A stretch of 11,216 nucleotides of DNA from CAYLXP01 sp964387425 (GTDB lineage: Bacteria; Verrucomicrobiota; Kiritimatiellia; UBA8416). The translations under genes were made by a program, and so were the position numbers. Position 1 is the stretch's first letter, and the number at the start of each line of letters is the position of its first letter. Shown one piece after another: positions 1-6,005 of the stretch. Below the pieces are notes generated by a model. The model saw only the letters and a list, made by a program, of their open reading frames with translations. It was not told the origin of the DNA and searched no databases. The DNA is taken from assembly GCA_964387425.1 (NCBI GenBank), contig CAYLXP010000163.1:1-11216 (forward strand), read 5' to 3'.

Positions 1-283
1 TCACCGGGATCGCGTCGCCCTTGCCTGCGCCGAGGACGACGTAGGTGGCACAGACTCTCAGTCCGTGCTTGTCCATGGCGGCAAAGAGCTCCGGGGTCGC
101 GCGGTTCGGACGTGTGCAGATGCCGGAGTATCCGAGCTCTTTGAGCAGCGCGGCCTGATCCTGGACGGACTTGACGTCGGTTAGGCCGTTGTCGAACGGG
201 AAGAGGGGAGGCACTGCCGTGGCGGAAGCGAGCGTCACCGCCAGGGCAAGCAAAGTGGAAAGGGTCGCTTTGAGTGTTCTCAT
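1..283 (-). CDS. Exported sugar isomerase/epimerase-like TIM-barrel protein, N-terminal part
   Basis: Only the first 94 codons are in the window; the rest lies off the left edge. The protein begins MRTLKATLSTLLALAVTLA, a basic start followed by a hydrophobic stretch ending near an Ala-Thr-Ala signal-peptidase site at about residue 23, so it is probably exported. The mature start (FDNGLTDVKSVQDQAALLKE, then LGYSGICTRP and GLRVCATYVV) has the first strand-helix-strand pattern of the xylose-isomerase-like / AP-endonuclease-2 family of sugar phosphate isomerase/epimerases, which are often secreted in PVC bacteria. The start at 281-283 is supported by GGAG about 9 nt upstream, overlapping the end of the symporter gene 14 nt away. 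That places it second in an operon with the transporter. The substrate cannot be read from this fragment, and metal-binding residues would lie in the missing part. Confidence 0.7.
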   Translation of the reverse strand, partial: MRTLKATLSTLLALAVTLASATAVPPLFPFDNGLTDVKSVQDQAALLKELGYSGICTRPNRATPELFAAMDKHGLRVCATYVVLGAGKGDAIPV

Positions 284-297
284 ACCTAGGTTCTCCA

Positions 298-1944
298 TTA
301 GGATTTGAGCAAGACAGCCATAAACAGCACACATGCCACGCAGGCGCCGAGGAAGATCACGAAGCCTCCCCACGTCTGTCGTGTTGGCTTCACCAGGAAA
401 AGACCGCCGGCCGTGCAGAGCCGCTGCGATTCCGGGATGGCTTCGTCGAGCGGCAGCTCCAGTTTCTCGTCCTCACCAATCGGCGTGTAGATCTTGCGAT
501 AGAATGCATCCGTCTTAGCCTTGTCGGGCGCCTTTGTCAGGAGACTACTCCCGATTCCGCCCAACACGCCGGCGAGAAGCGGCAGCCCAACGGTGAAGTT
601 GCGCGGGAGCTCGAGCCAGTAGCGGCAGATGATAAAGGCCACGACGGCCGCAATGGTGCAGCCGAACATCCCCGCAGAGTTCATGCGACGCCAGACGATG
701 CCCATGGCAACAGAGATGCCGACGAGTCCGAGGATGTTGAAGTAGTCCAGGATGGCCCTGACCATACTCTCGCGCATGAGGATGGCGATGGCGAGTGACA
801 CCAGGACGATGACGAGTCCCATCACCTTTGTGATCTTCAGGAGTTGCTCGTCTTTCGCGTCTGGGTTCACGAACTGCCGGTAGACGTTCTGTGAGAACAG
901 GCCCGCAACCGTTACCTGGAAGGCATCGCCTGAAGACATGGCGGCCGCCATGACGCAGGCGAGCATCAGACCCTGGAGTGGCGGGGAGAGCAGGGCGCGG
1001 ATCGCATCGCCGAAGGCCGTCTCCGGGGTGATCGTCGTGCCGGATTTGATCAGGTAGGTCAGCCAGGCCAGGGCCAGGATCGACCATCCAATCGTACAGA
1101 CGCGCTTCAGCATGTTGCCGCAGGTGAAGCCCATGCGCCCCTCCCATTCGGATTTCCCCGCTCCGCATACCGACACGATGTGGGGTAGGGCCAGGGCGGT
1201 GAGTGGGGCGTTGATGCAGAGAAGGATCACCGTGCTGAGCTTGAAGGACTTCGGGTCGAAGAGCTTCAGCAGGTTGGGGTCGCTGCTCTTGAGCGTCGCC
1301 ATCATCCCGGAGAATCCCCCGACCTCCTGCATCTTGAAGGCCGCCGGGATGGCGAGGAACGAGAGAAAGATAATCATGATGCCCTGGACCATGTCCGTAC
1401 GAACCGCCGCGACGATACCGCCCCAGTAGCCGTAGATCATGAAGGTGATGGTGGTGATGAGCAAAATGCCGAAGAACCAGCCGTCGCCGGGCTTGGCCAT
1501 CATGCCCTGGACGGTGCGGGTGGTGGCTAGCATCACACTCGCCAGGCAGATCGCCATGCCGGTGCTGGCGACGAAGATGTAGAGGACGCTGGACGCCTTG
1601 CAGAAGCGCTCCTGGAAGAAGTCCGCCATGGTGAGGCAGCGCATGCGGCGAATCACAGGGGCGATCAACCAGTAGAACGGCGTGCCGAACAGCCACATCC
1701 ATGAGACCCAGATGCCTGATGCCCCGGTCGCGGTGGTCTTGGTGACCACGCCGGCGGCGTCCCCGGGATTGGTGCCCGCGCCGAAGGCGTGCATAATCAT
1801 CATCCAGATGCCGAACTTCCGGTTTCCCAGGAGGTAGCCTTCCTGTGAGTCCGCGCTACGCCGGCTCCACCAACCGACAAGCAGCATTCCTATGAAATAG
1901 GCGACGAGGATGATCCAGATGATGTACTCAAGGCCGAGAAACAT
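298..1944 (-). CDS. Sodium:solute symporter (SSS family), probably sugar uptake
   Basis: A 548-residue integral membrane protein with about 13 hydrophobic segments, the usual size for the SSS family (SglT/PutP/NanT-like). The first segment is at residues 8-25. The loop around residues 36-61 (GYLLGNRKFGIWM to HAFGAGTNPGD) matches the family's conserved first inverted-repeat region. Residues 333-343 (AAAMSSGDAFQ) correspond to the segment where Ser/Thr side chains form the Na2 sodium site; here it reads MSSGD rather than the commoner MSTAD/MSSAD. The start is supported by GGGAG six bases before ATG. It is the first gene of a minus-strand operon with the exported isomerase-like protein and is divergent from the GntR-type regulator, so a sugar or sugar acid is the likely substrate. 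The sequence does not say which; amino acid or other organic solute transport is not excluded. Confidence 0.88.
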   Translation of the reverse strand: MFLGLEYIIWIILVAYFIGMLLVGWWSRRSADSQEGYLLGNRKFGIWMMIMHAFGAGTNPGDAAGVVTKTTATGASGIWVSWMWLFGTPFYWLIAPVIRRMRCLTMADFFQERFCKASSVLYIFVASTGMAICLASVMLATTRTVQGMMAKPGDGWFFGILLITTITFMIYGYWGGIVAAVRTDMVQGIMIIFLSFLAIPAAFKMQEVGGFSGMMATLKSSDPNLLKLFDPKSFKLSTVILLCINAPLTALALPHIVSVCGAGKSEWEGRMGFTCGNMLKRVCTIGWSILALAWLTYLIKSGTTITPETAFGDAIRALLSPPLQGLMLACVMAAAMSSGDAFQVTVAGLFSQNVYRQFVNPDAKDEQLLKITKVMGLVIVLVSLAIAILMRESMVRAILDYFNILGLVGISVAMGIVWRRMNSAGMFGCTIAAVVAFIICRYWLELPRNFTVGLPLLAGVLGGIGSSLLTKAPDKAKTDAFYRKIYTPIGEDEKLELPLDEAIPESQRLCTAGGLFLVKPTRQTWGGFVIFLGACVACVLFMAVLLKS

Positions 1945-1960
1945 ACTACACTCCCGATAC

Positions 1961-1994
1961 TAGGCAACTATTAGACTGTGGCGTTATATGCCTA
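1961..1994. promoter_or_regulatory. Candidate operator, spaced TAGGCA/TGCCTA half-sites upstream of the symporter
   Basis: TAGGCA at 1961-1966 and its exact reverse complement TGCCTA at 1989-1994 lie 17-50 nt before the symporter start. The right half (ATATGCCTAC) matches 8 of 10 bases of the right half of the perfect palindrome at 2061-2084, and the left half matches 7 of 10. The half-sites span 34 bp here against 22 bp there, a difference of 12 bp or roughly one helical turn. Read as a second, weaker site for the divergent GntR-type regulator. Confidence 0.45.
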
Positions 1995-2011
1995 CTCATG
2001 GAAACAGCCGG

Positions 2012-2040
2012 AATATACTCCCTCACGAGGTTATGGACAA
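2012..2040 (-). promoter_or_regulatory. Candidate sigma70-type promoter of the symporter operon
   Basis: On the minus strand TTGTCC (2040 to 2035) is followed by 17 nt and TATATT (2017 to 2012). Transcription would start near 2005 and give a leader of about 60 nt that includes the second TAGGCA/TGCCTA site and the GGGAG ribosome site. The match was found by eye and sigma factors of this phylum may differ, so it is tentative. Confidence 0.4.
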
Positions 2041-2057
2041 GATCGTGCGGAAAATTG

Positions 2058-2087
2058 TTGATAGGCAGATCGGGATCTGCCTATTCT
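2058..2087 (+). promoter_or_regulatory. Candidate autoregulated promoter of the GntR-type regulator
   Basis: TTGATA (2058-2063), 18 nt, then TATTCT (2082-2087). The predicted start of transcription is at about 2093-2095, which coincides with the ATG at 2094, so the transcript may be leaderless; no Shine-Dalgarno sequence precedes this ATG. The perfect palindrome at 2061-2084 covers nearly the whole spacer, a position in which a bound repressor would block RNA polymerase. Confidence 0.4.
2061..2084. promoter_or_regulatory. Perfect 24-bp palindromic operator candidate
   Basis: ATAGGCAGAT (2061-2070), CGGG, ATCTGCCTAT (2075-2084): ten paired bases with no mismatch around a 4-nt centre, ending 9 nt before the regulator's start codon. 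A perfect inverted repeat of this length is very unlikely by chance and fits a dimeric winged-helix repressor. An intrinsic terminator is unlikely because no T run follows. The same half-site recurs at 1961-1994. Confidence 0.7.
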
Positions 2088-2093
2088 GCGGCC

Positions 2094-3094
2094 ATGACCA
2101 AGACCGAGAATGCAAAACGGAGAATCGCTGAAGAAATCGCGCGTGGACTGTATGCGCCGGGTGAGAAACTCCCGACCCGTCATGAGCTGATGGCTGAATT
2201 GGGGCTGGCAAGGGCGTCGGTTGACAAGGTTGTCCGGGAACTCTGCCGGGAAGGGGTGCTGGTTACCGTCAAGGGTGCGGGCACCTACGTTGCCGGTGGA
2301 GCCGGCGGGGCGGCTTCGCTCAACATCTTTGTCGTCCTGAACACGGAGGTCGTCTGCCTGCAGAGCCAGTTCATGGAGCGGACCTGGAACTCGGCCGTCA
2401 ATGCCGCCGGTCTCCAGCGCAACATCACCGTTTTCGGCAATCACGAGCTGGAGCGGTTCCTGCCGCTTATCCGAAGAGACCGAACGGCGAGGATTGTCTG
2501 GAATCGCCCCGCGCTCAGCAGCTACGCCCTCATCAAGGAGCTGCAGAAGGCGGGCTACGTGCAGGTGTTGATCAACCGGGCCGTTCCCGAGTACAACTAT
2601 TTCGCCACCGACACGATGGCCGGGATGGACGGCGCGTTTCGCGCCCTCAAGGCCGCAAGCCCTGACGCGGTCGTGGGAATCCTGCCCCCTTTCCTGAACC
2701 CCACGCAGTTCTACTTGAGCGAACGTGAGGTCTGCTTCTACGAGACCGGCACGAAGCATGGATTCAAGCTGGTTGCCGGCCCTCGCAAGGAGACCATGGA
2801 TCAAAGCGGAATCATGAAGTCTGTTTCAGGCGCCTTGAACATGAACGTGGATGTCTATTTCATTCCGGACTTCTACATGACGCCCTACATAATTGCTGCG
2901 ATAGACGGTCGCGGGATGAGGCTCGGGCGGGACGTGAACCTGATTACGTCGGACTGGAACGAGGCTCCCAACGACACGCCGGGCCTGATCTGTATTCAGC
3001 AGAAATGGGACACACTGTTCCATCGGACCTTGGAATGGATCACGCAGGAGCACCCCAAGCCCGTCCAGGAGAAGCTCTCTCCCGATGTCACGGT
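2094..3094 (+). CDS. GntR-type transcription regulator with LacI-like sugar-binding domain, C-terminus lost in gap
   Basis: Residues 1-67 form a GntR winged helix-turn-helix: AKRRIAEEIARGLYAPGEKL, then LPTRHELMAELGLARASVDK as the recognition region, and VTVKGAGTYVA as the wing. From about residue 76 to the gap (residue 333) the protein looks like a type I periplasmic-binding-protein/LacI effector domain, the architecture of AraR-like sugar regulators. It is therefore a ligand-responsive DNA-binding protein, probably a repressor released by a sugar. An upstream in-frame ATG at 1998 would add 32 residues with no domain character and would run through the promoter and palindrome, so 2094 is preferred although no Shine-Dalgarno precedes either. 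The text before the gap (KLSPDVTV) resembles the region just before the usual C-terminus, so probably only a few to some tens of residues are missing. It is divergent from the symporter operon, its likely target. Confidence 0.85.
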
Positions 3095-3194
3095 NNNNNN
3101 NNNNNNNNNNNNNNNNNNNNNNNNNNNNNNNNNNNNNNNNNNNNNNNNNNNNNNNNNNNNNNNNNNNNNNNNNNNNNNNNNNNNNNNNNNNNNN
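3095..3194. other. Assembly gap of 100 N
   Basis: Exactly 100 unknown bases, a conventional length for a scaffold gap of unknown true size. It removes the end of the regulator gene and the ribosome site or promoter of the esterase. Apparent reading frames through it are artefacts. The closeness of the regulator to the esterase depends on this join being right. Confidence 0.97.
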
Positions 3195-3196
3195 AG

Positions 3197-4750
3197 ATGC
3201 GTAGACTGATCGTGATGTTGATCGTGTTGGTGATGGCGGGAGCGAGCTTTGCCGAGCTGAAGCTGGCGACGGTGTTCGCAGACGGTATGGTGCTGCAGCG
3301 CGACCAGAGGGTTGCCGTGTGGGGATGGGCGGACCCCGGTGACGAGGTGAGTGTCTCTTTTGCGGGTGAGACCCAAACCGTCAAAGCAGGTAAGGATGGC
3401 AAGTTCCTGGCTCGCCTGAAGAAGATGAGGGCGTCTGGCGCGCCCAAGGTGCTCCTCGTCAAGGCCGATGGAGAGACTGTCGAGATCAAGAATGTCGTCG
3501 TCGGCGAAGTCTGGCTCTGTTCCGGGCAGTCAAACATGGCGATGACAGTGGGGCGGTCCAAGGATTTCGAGAAGGAGCAGGCCGCGGCTACGCATCCGGG
3601 CATTCGCATGTTCATCACGGATAGGAAGACGAGCACGAAACCCCTCGAGGACTGTCCGGGGACATGGCATGTTTGCTCGCCTGAGACCGTTGGGTCGTTC
3701 TCTGCGACGGCCTTCTTCTTTGGCCGTGAGCTCCACAAGCAGCTCGAGATTCCAATCGGTCTCGTGCACTCATCCTGGGGCGGTACCTGCGTCGAAGCGT
3801 GGACACCCATGGCATCGCTGGAGCGGTTTCCGTCGGTCATGGAATACAAGGCTGCAGAGGACGCGAAGATCGAGAAGTTTGACGAAGCCGCCTACGAAGC
3901 ACGGTTCGCGAGGCAGTTGAAAGAATGGCCGGAACGCGTGAAGCAGGCAAAAGCCAATGGCAAGCGTCCGCCGAAGCGTCCCAAGAAGGCGAGCAGTCCT
4001 GCCTTGTCTCCAAACTACCCGGCCAATCTCTACAAAGCGATGATCCATCCGCTGGTCCCGTACGGTATCCGCGGTGCTATCTGGTACCAGGGGGAGCGCA
4101 ATGCGAAGACACCTGAGGGCGCAATGCTCTACCGCGATTTGCTGGAGAACATGGCTGTTCAGTGGCGCAAAGACTGGGATGACGAATTTCCGTTCTACGC
4201 TGTTCAGCTGGTGAATTTCAAGAAGGCGCAGGAACAGCCGGTCGAGGATACGGCCTGGGCGTTCATTCGCGAGAGCTTCCTGAAATTCCACAAGGAGGTG
4301 CCAAACGCGGGTATTGCGGTCGGCATCGACGTGGGCGAGGAGAAGGACATCCATCCCAAGAACAAGCAGGCCATTGGATACCGTCTTGCGCGGCAGGCGC
4401 TCAACAAGACCTACAAGCAGAAGGTTGTGCCGGGTGGTCCCATCTACAAGTCTGCGAAGAAGCGCGGTAGCAGCATCGTTGTCTCGTTTGACGAGATTGG
4501 CTCCGGTCTGGCATCCCGGGATGGCGGCGCTCTCAAAACCTTCGCGATCGCGGGGGCGGATAAGCAGTTCGTGGCGGCCAAGGCTGAGATAAAGGGCGAC
4601 ACCGTCGTGGTCAGTTCGCCGGACGTAGCGTCACCGGTGGCCGTCCGTTACGCATGGGCCGACAACCCCGTTGACTGCAATCTCGGCAACAGGGAAGGTT
4701 TCCCCGCCTCGCCGTTCCGAACGGATGACTGGGCTCCCGTTTCCGAGTAG
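3197..4750 (+). CDS. Secreted sialate/sugar O-acetylesterase (SASA, SGNH-type)
   Basis: 517 residues. Residues 1-19 (MRRLIVMLIVLVMAGASFA) form a signal peptide with an Ala-Ser-Phe-Ala cleavage site. The catalytic serine is in GQSNM (110-114, Ser112); SSWGGTCVEAWTP (192-204) and WYQGERN (296-302) are the next conserved SASA blocks; KDIHPKNK (383-390) gives the Asp384/His386 pair that completes the triad. Family members remove O-acetyl groups from sialic acids or from acetylated plant and algal polysaccharides (CE20-like esterases), probably here in the periplasm or outside the cell. The insert at about 215-275 is rich in Lys and charged residues. The length is normal and all catalytic motifs are intact. 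The start lies 2 nt after the N gap, so no ribosome site is visible, but the signal peptide supports it. It lies on the same strand as the regulator; a shared sugar pathway is inferred, with sialic acid only one possibility. Confidence 0.92.
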   Translation: MRRLIVMLIVLVMAGASFAELKLATVFADGMVLQRDQRVAVWGWADPGDEVSVSFAGETQTVKAGKDGKFLARLKKMRASGAPKVLLVKADGETVEIKNVVVGEVWLCSGQSNMAMTVGRSKDFEKEQAAATHPGIRMFITDRKTSTKPLEDCPGTWHVCSPETVGSFSATAFFFGRELHKQLEIPIGLVHSSWGGTCVEAWTPMASLERFPSVMEYKAAEDAKIEKFDEAAYEARFARQLKEWPERVKQAKANGKRPPKRPKKASSPALSPNYPANLYKAMIHPLVPYGIRGAIWYQGERNAKTPEGAMLYRDLLENMAVQWRKDWDDEFPFYAVQLVNFKKAQEQPVEDTAWAFIRESFLKFHKEVPNAGIAVGIDVGEEKDIHPKNKQAIGYRLARQALNKTYKQKVVPGGPIYKSAKKRGSSIVVSFDEIGSGLASRDGGALKTFAIAGADKQFVAAKAEIKGDTVVVSSPDVASPVAVRYAWADNPVDCNLGNREGFPASPFRTDDWAPVSE

Positions 4751-4768
4751 TAGAAGGTATTAGGCTCT

Positions 4769-4778
4769 CATTCGTTGA
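4769..4778 (+). repeat. Left 10-bp direct repeat flanking MITE-like element
   Basis: CATTCGTTGA, identical to 4996-5005. It lies directly outside the inverted repeats of the 4779-4995 element, as a target-site duplication would. Confidence 0.5.
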
Positions 4779-4995
4779 CAGGACTATCCCCAGTTTCTGA
4801 AGCGATTCATGAAGAACATCAAGAAATGCGGGCATATCCTATTCTTGGAATGCGAAACGGGAGAGTACCTCGATCCGTAAGGCAGAGATGCCTCGACAAG
4901 CTCGGCATGACAGAGAACCTTAGCAATCTGTCATCCTGAGCTTGTCGAAGGATCTCCGGTCGAGGGTTGAGCACAAGAACTGGGGAATGTCCAAG
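4779..4995. mobile_element. MITE-like non-coding element with terminal inverted repeats
   Basis: The left end GGACTATCCCCAGTTTCTG (4781-4799) and the right end CAAGAACTGGGGAATGTCC (4974-4992) are inverted repeats matching at 15 of 19 positions, with a perfect core TCCCCAGTT. The unit is flanked by 10-bp direct repeats (4769-4778 and 4996-5005) and encodes no protein. Its centre holds a 72-nt hairpin (4885-4956). This is the anatomy of a non-autonomous transposon or REP/RAYT-type element moved by a transposase in trans. Weak points: two to three unpaired bases lie between inverted and direct repeats, and the inverted repeats are imperfect. It fills most of the stretch between the esterase and the PIN gene. 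Confidence 0.5.
4885..4956. repeat. Long imperfect hairpin repeat
   Basis: Arms 4885-4914 and 4927-4956 pair at 26 of 30 positions around a 12-nt loop. The core is CTCGACAAGCTC on the left and GAGCTTGTCGA on the right. From memory, a TCATCCTGAGCTTGTCGAAGG-like string is a recurrent intergenic repeat in many bacterial assemblies; this was not checked. It could act as a transcription terminator or RNA stabiliser between the esterase and the PIN gene, but has no T tract. Confidence 0.75.
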
Positions 4996-5005
4996 CATTC
5001 GTTGA
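4996..5005 (+). repeat. Right 10-bp direct repeat flanking MITE-like element
   Basis: CATTCGTTGA, identical to 4769-4778. Its last bases lie at the edge of the candidate PIN promoter: TTGATC at 5002-5007 overlaps it, and TTGACG begins at 5009. Confidence 0.5.
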
Positions 5006-5008
5006 TCA

Positions 5009-5037
5009 TTGACGTGCGCGCGCTATAGTGGTATATA
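5009..5037 (+). promoter_or_regulatory. Candidate promoter of the PIN/RHH pair
   Basis: TTGACG (5009-5014), 17 nt, TATATA (5032-5037). Transcription would begin within a base or two of the ATG at 5045, giving a leaderless message, in line with the absence of a Shine-Dalgarno sequence. A second pairing, TTGATC (5002-5007), 16 nt, TATAGT (5024-5029), would give a leader of about 9 nt. Confidence 0.45.
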
Positions 5038-5044
5038 TGCACCT

Positions 5045-5482
5045 ATGAGGGTGGTCTTTGATACCTGTGTTTGGGTTTCGGCCATAAGGAGCCGGCAGGG
5101 TGCAAGCTTCGCCCTGCTATCGGGCATCGGAAGCGGGCTTTTCAGCGCCGGTATCTCGGTTGCGCTGTTTCTCCAGTACAAGGCGAAGCTGACTGAAGCC
5201 GTCCACCAAGGTGTTACGCAGTTCTCGTGCGAGCAGGTTGATGCTGTTCTTGCTGCTCTGGCCCACTACTCAACTGAGGTTCCGATCTACTACCGGCTGC
5301 GGCCGAATTTGAGAGATGAGAACGACAACATGGTGTTCGAATGTGCAGCGAACTTCGGGGCGCGGGTGGTTGTGACTCATAACGTGCGAGACTTCCGCTC
5401 GCCAGGGCTTAAAGGCTACGGGATTCGCCCCGTTACCCCCGCTGATTTCATGGCAGAGATGATGAGAGGAGTACGGCGATGA
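5045..5482 (+). CDS. PIN-domain putative toxin (COG1569 / PIN_3 type)
   Basis: 145 residues covering one PIN domain. Family members are Mg-dependent endoribonucleases, mostly toxins of type II toxin-antitoxin pairs. Visible motifs are MRVVFDTCVWVSA with the first acidic residue Asp6, LRDENDNMVFECA (89-101) with the central acidic cluster, and VVVTHNVRDF (108-117), the usual end of the fold in this subfamily. The second conserved acid, normally Glu before an aromatic/aliphatic residue (xxLEY), appears as Gln44 in ALFLQYKAKL, which may weaken catalysis. ATG 5045 is chosen because the domain starts there; an upstream in-frame ATG at 5009 adds 12 residues overlapping the promoter. The gene overlaps the next one as ATGA, so the pair is translationally coupled, with the toxin first. 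Confidence 0.8.
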   Translation: MRVVFDTCVWVSAIRSRQGASFALLSGIGSGLFSAGISVALFLQYKAKLTEAVHQGVTQFSCEQVDAVLAALAHYSTEVPIYYRLRPNLRDENDNMVFECAANFGARVVVTHNVRDFRSPGLKGYGIRPVTPADFMAEMMRGVRR

Positions 5483-5769
5483 AGACGATCCAAGTCAGAC
5501 TTCCTGATGCTATTCATGGCAAGGTGCGCCGATTGGCTAAAGAGGAGCAGATGTCGCTCAACCAGTTCATGGTGACGTCCGTTTCGAATGAAGTGGTTCG
5601 GCACGAGACCAGCGATTTCTTCAAAGAAGCCGCTGCCCATTTCAGCGTCGAAGCGTTTGAGGAGGCGCTGCAGGCCGTTGCCGACATCCCGGCGGAGGAT
5701 ACTGACGCCTTGCCCGCACGCAAAGTGGCCGAATCTCGTGCCAACTACAGGACGCGCCGCAAATCGTAG
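5479..5769 (+). CDS. Ribbon-helix-helix putative antitoxin (CopG/HicB-like)
   Basis: 96 residues. Residues 2-38 (TIQVRLPDAIHGKVRRLAKE, then EQMSLNQFMVTSVSNEV) form a ribbon-helix-helix DNA-binding domain: a short beta strand with alternating residues, then two helices with the SLNQF turn. The rest is an acidic tail (about 45-82: FKEAAAHFSVEAFEEALQAV, then ADIPAEDTDALP) ending in a basic tip, the kind of extension by which such antitoxins occupy the PIN active site. It starts inside the stop codon of the PIN gene (ATGA overlap); GGAG in the end of that gene lies upstream. By family analogy it should neutralise the PIN protein and repress the operon; no clear operator was found upstream of the pair. 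The tail alone could also fit a chromosomal regulator without a toxin role, but the coupling argues for a toxin-antitoxin pair. Confidence 0.8.
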   Translation: MKTIQVRLPDAIHGKVRRLAKEEQMSLNQFMVTSVSNEVVRHETSDFFKEAAAHFSVEAFEEALQAVADIPAEDTDALPARKVAESRANYRTRRKS

Positions 5770-5796
5770 GCGCTACTGATCACGGGCGACGATCCC

Positions 5797-5862
5797 TCAG
5801 TCCAGGTGAAAGACCTCTTCCATGTCGGCTCACCATTCGCCTTCGGCGCGGTCGGGTAGGGG
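5797..5862 (+). repeat. 66-bp direct repeat, copy A (downstream of abiEii-like gene)
   Basis: Matches 7906-7971 at 63 of 66 bases in the same orientation, 2,109 bp apart, with no indels inside. Differences are at 5804, 5806 and 5830. On the minus strand the copy can be read as LPDRAEGEW, then a TGA stop, then ADMEEVFHLD and a second TGA. It lies in the 236-bp space between the convergent RHH and AbiEii genes, where no other gene was seen. Confidence 0.9.
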
Positions 5863-6005
5863 CTCCTGGCAGGGCATGCACTCGTCCCGACGAGCAAAAG
5901 GTTCTTCAGTCACTATCGTTGAGTGGTCAATTGGGGAGACTGCTCCTTGAAACATCTGGGGCTGTCTGGGGCAACAGACGCGCGCTAGACGACTGGGCGG
6001 TCTGA

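Noticed and set aside
545..1702. 385-codon minus-strand open frame inside the symporter gene
   Set aside because: A different frame of a well-supported membrane protein; its translation is His/Arg-rich with no transmembrane or domain pattern.
2061..2084. Palindrome as an intrinsic terminator
   Set aside because: No T run follows on either strand and it lies just before a start codon, so an operator is the better reading.
1998..2093. N-terminal extension of the GntR-type regulator from ATG 1998
   Set aside because: It adds 32 residues outside the GntR fold and would have to be translated through the promoter and palindrome; no ribosome site precedes it.
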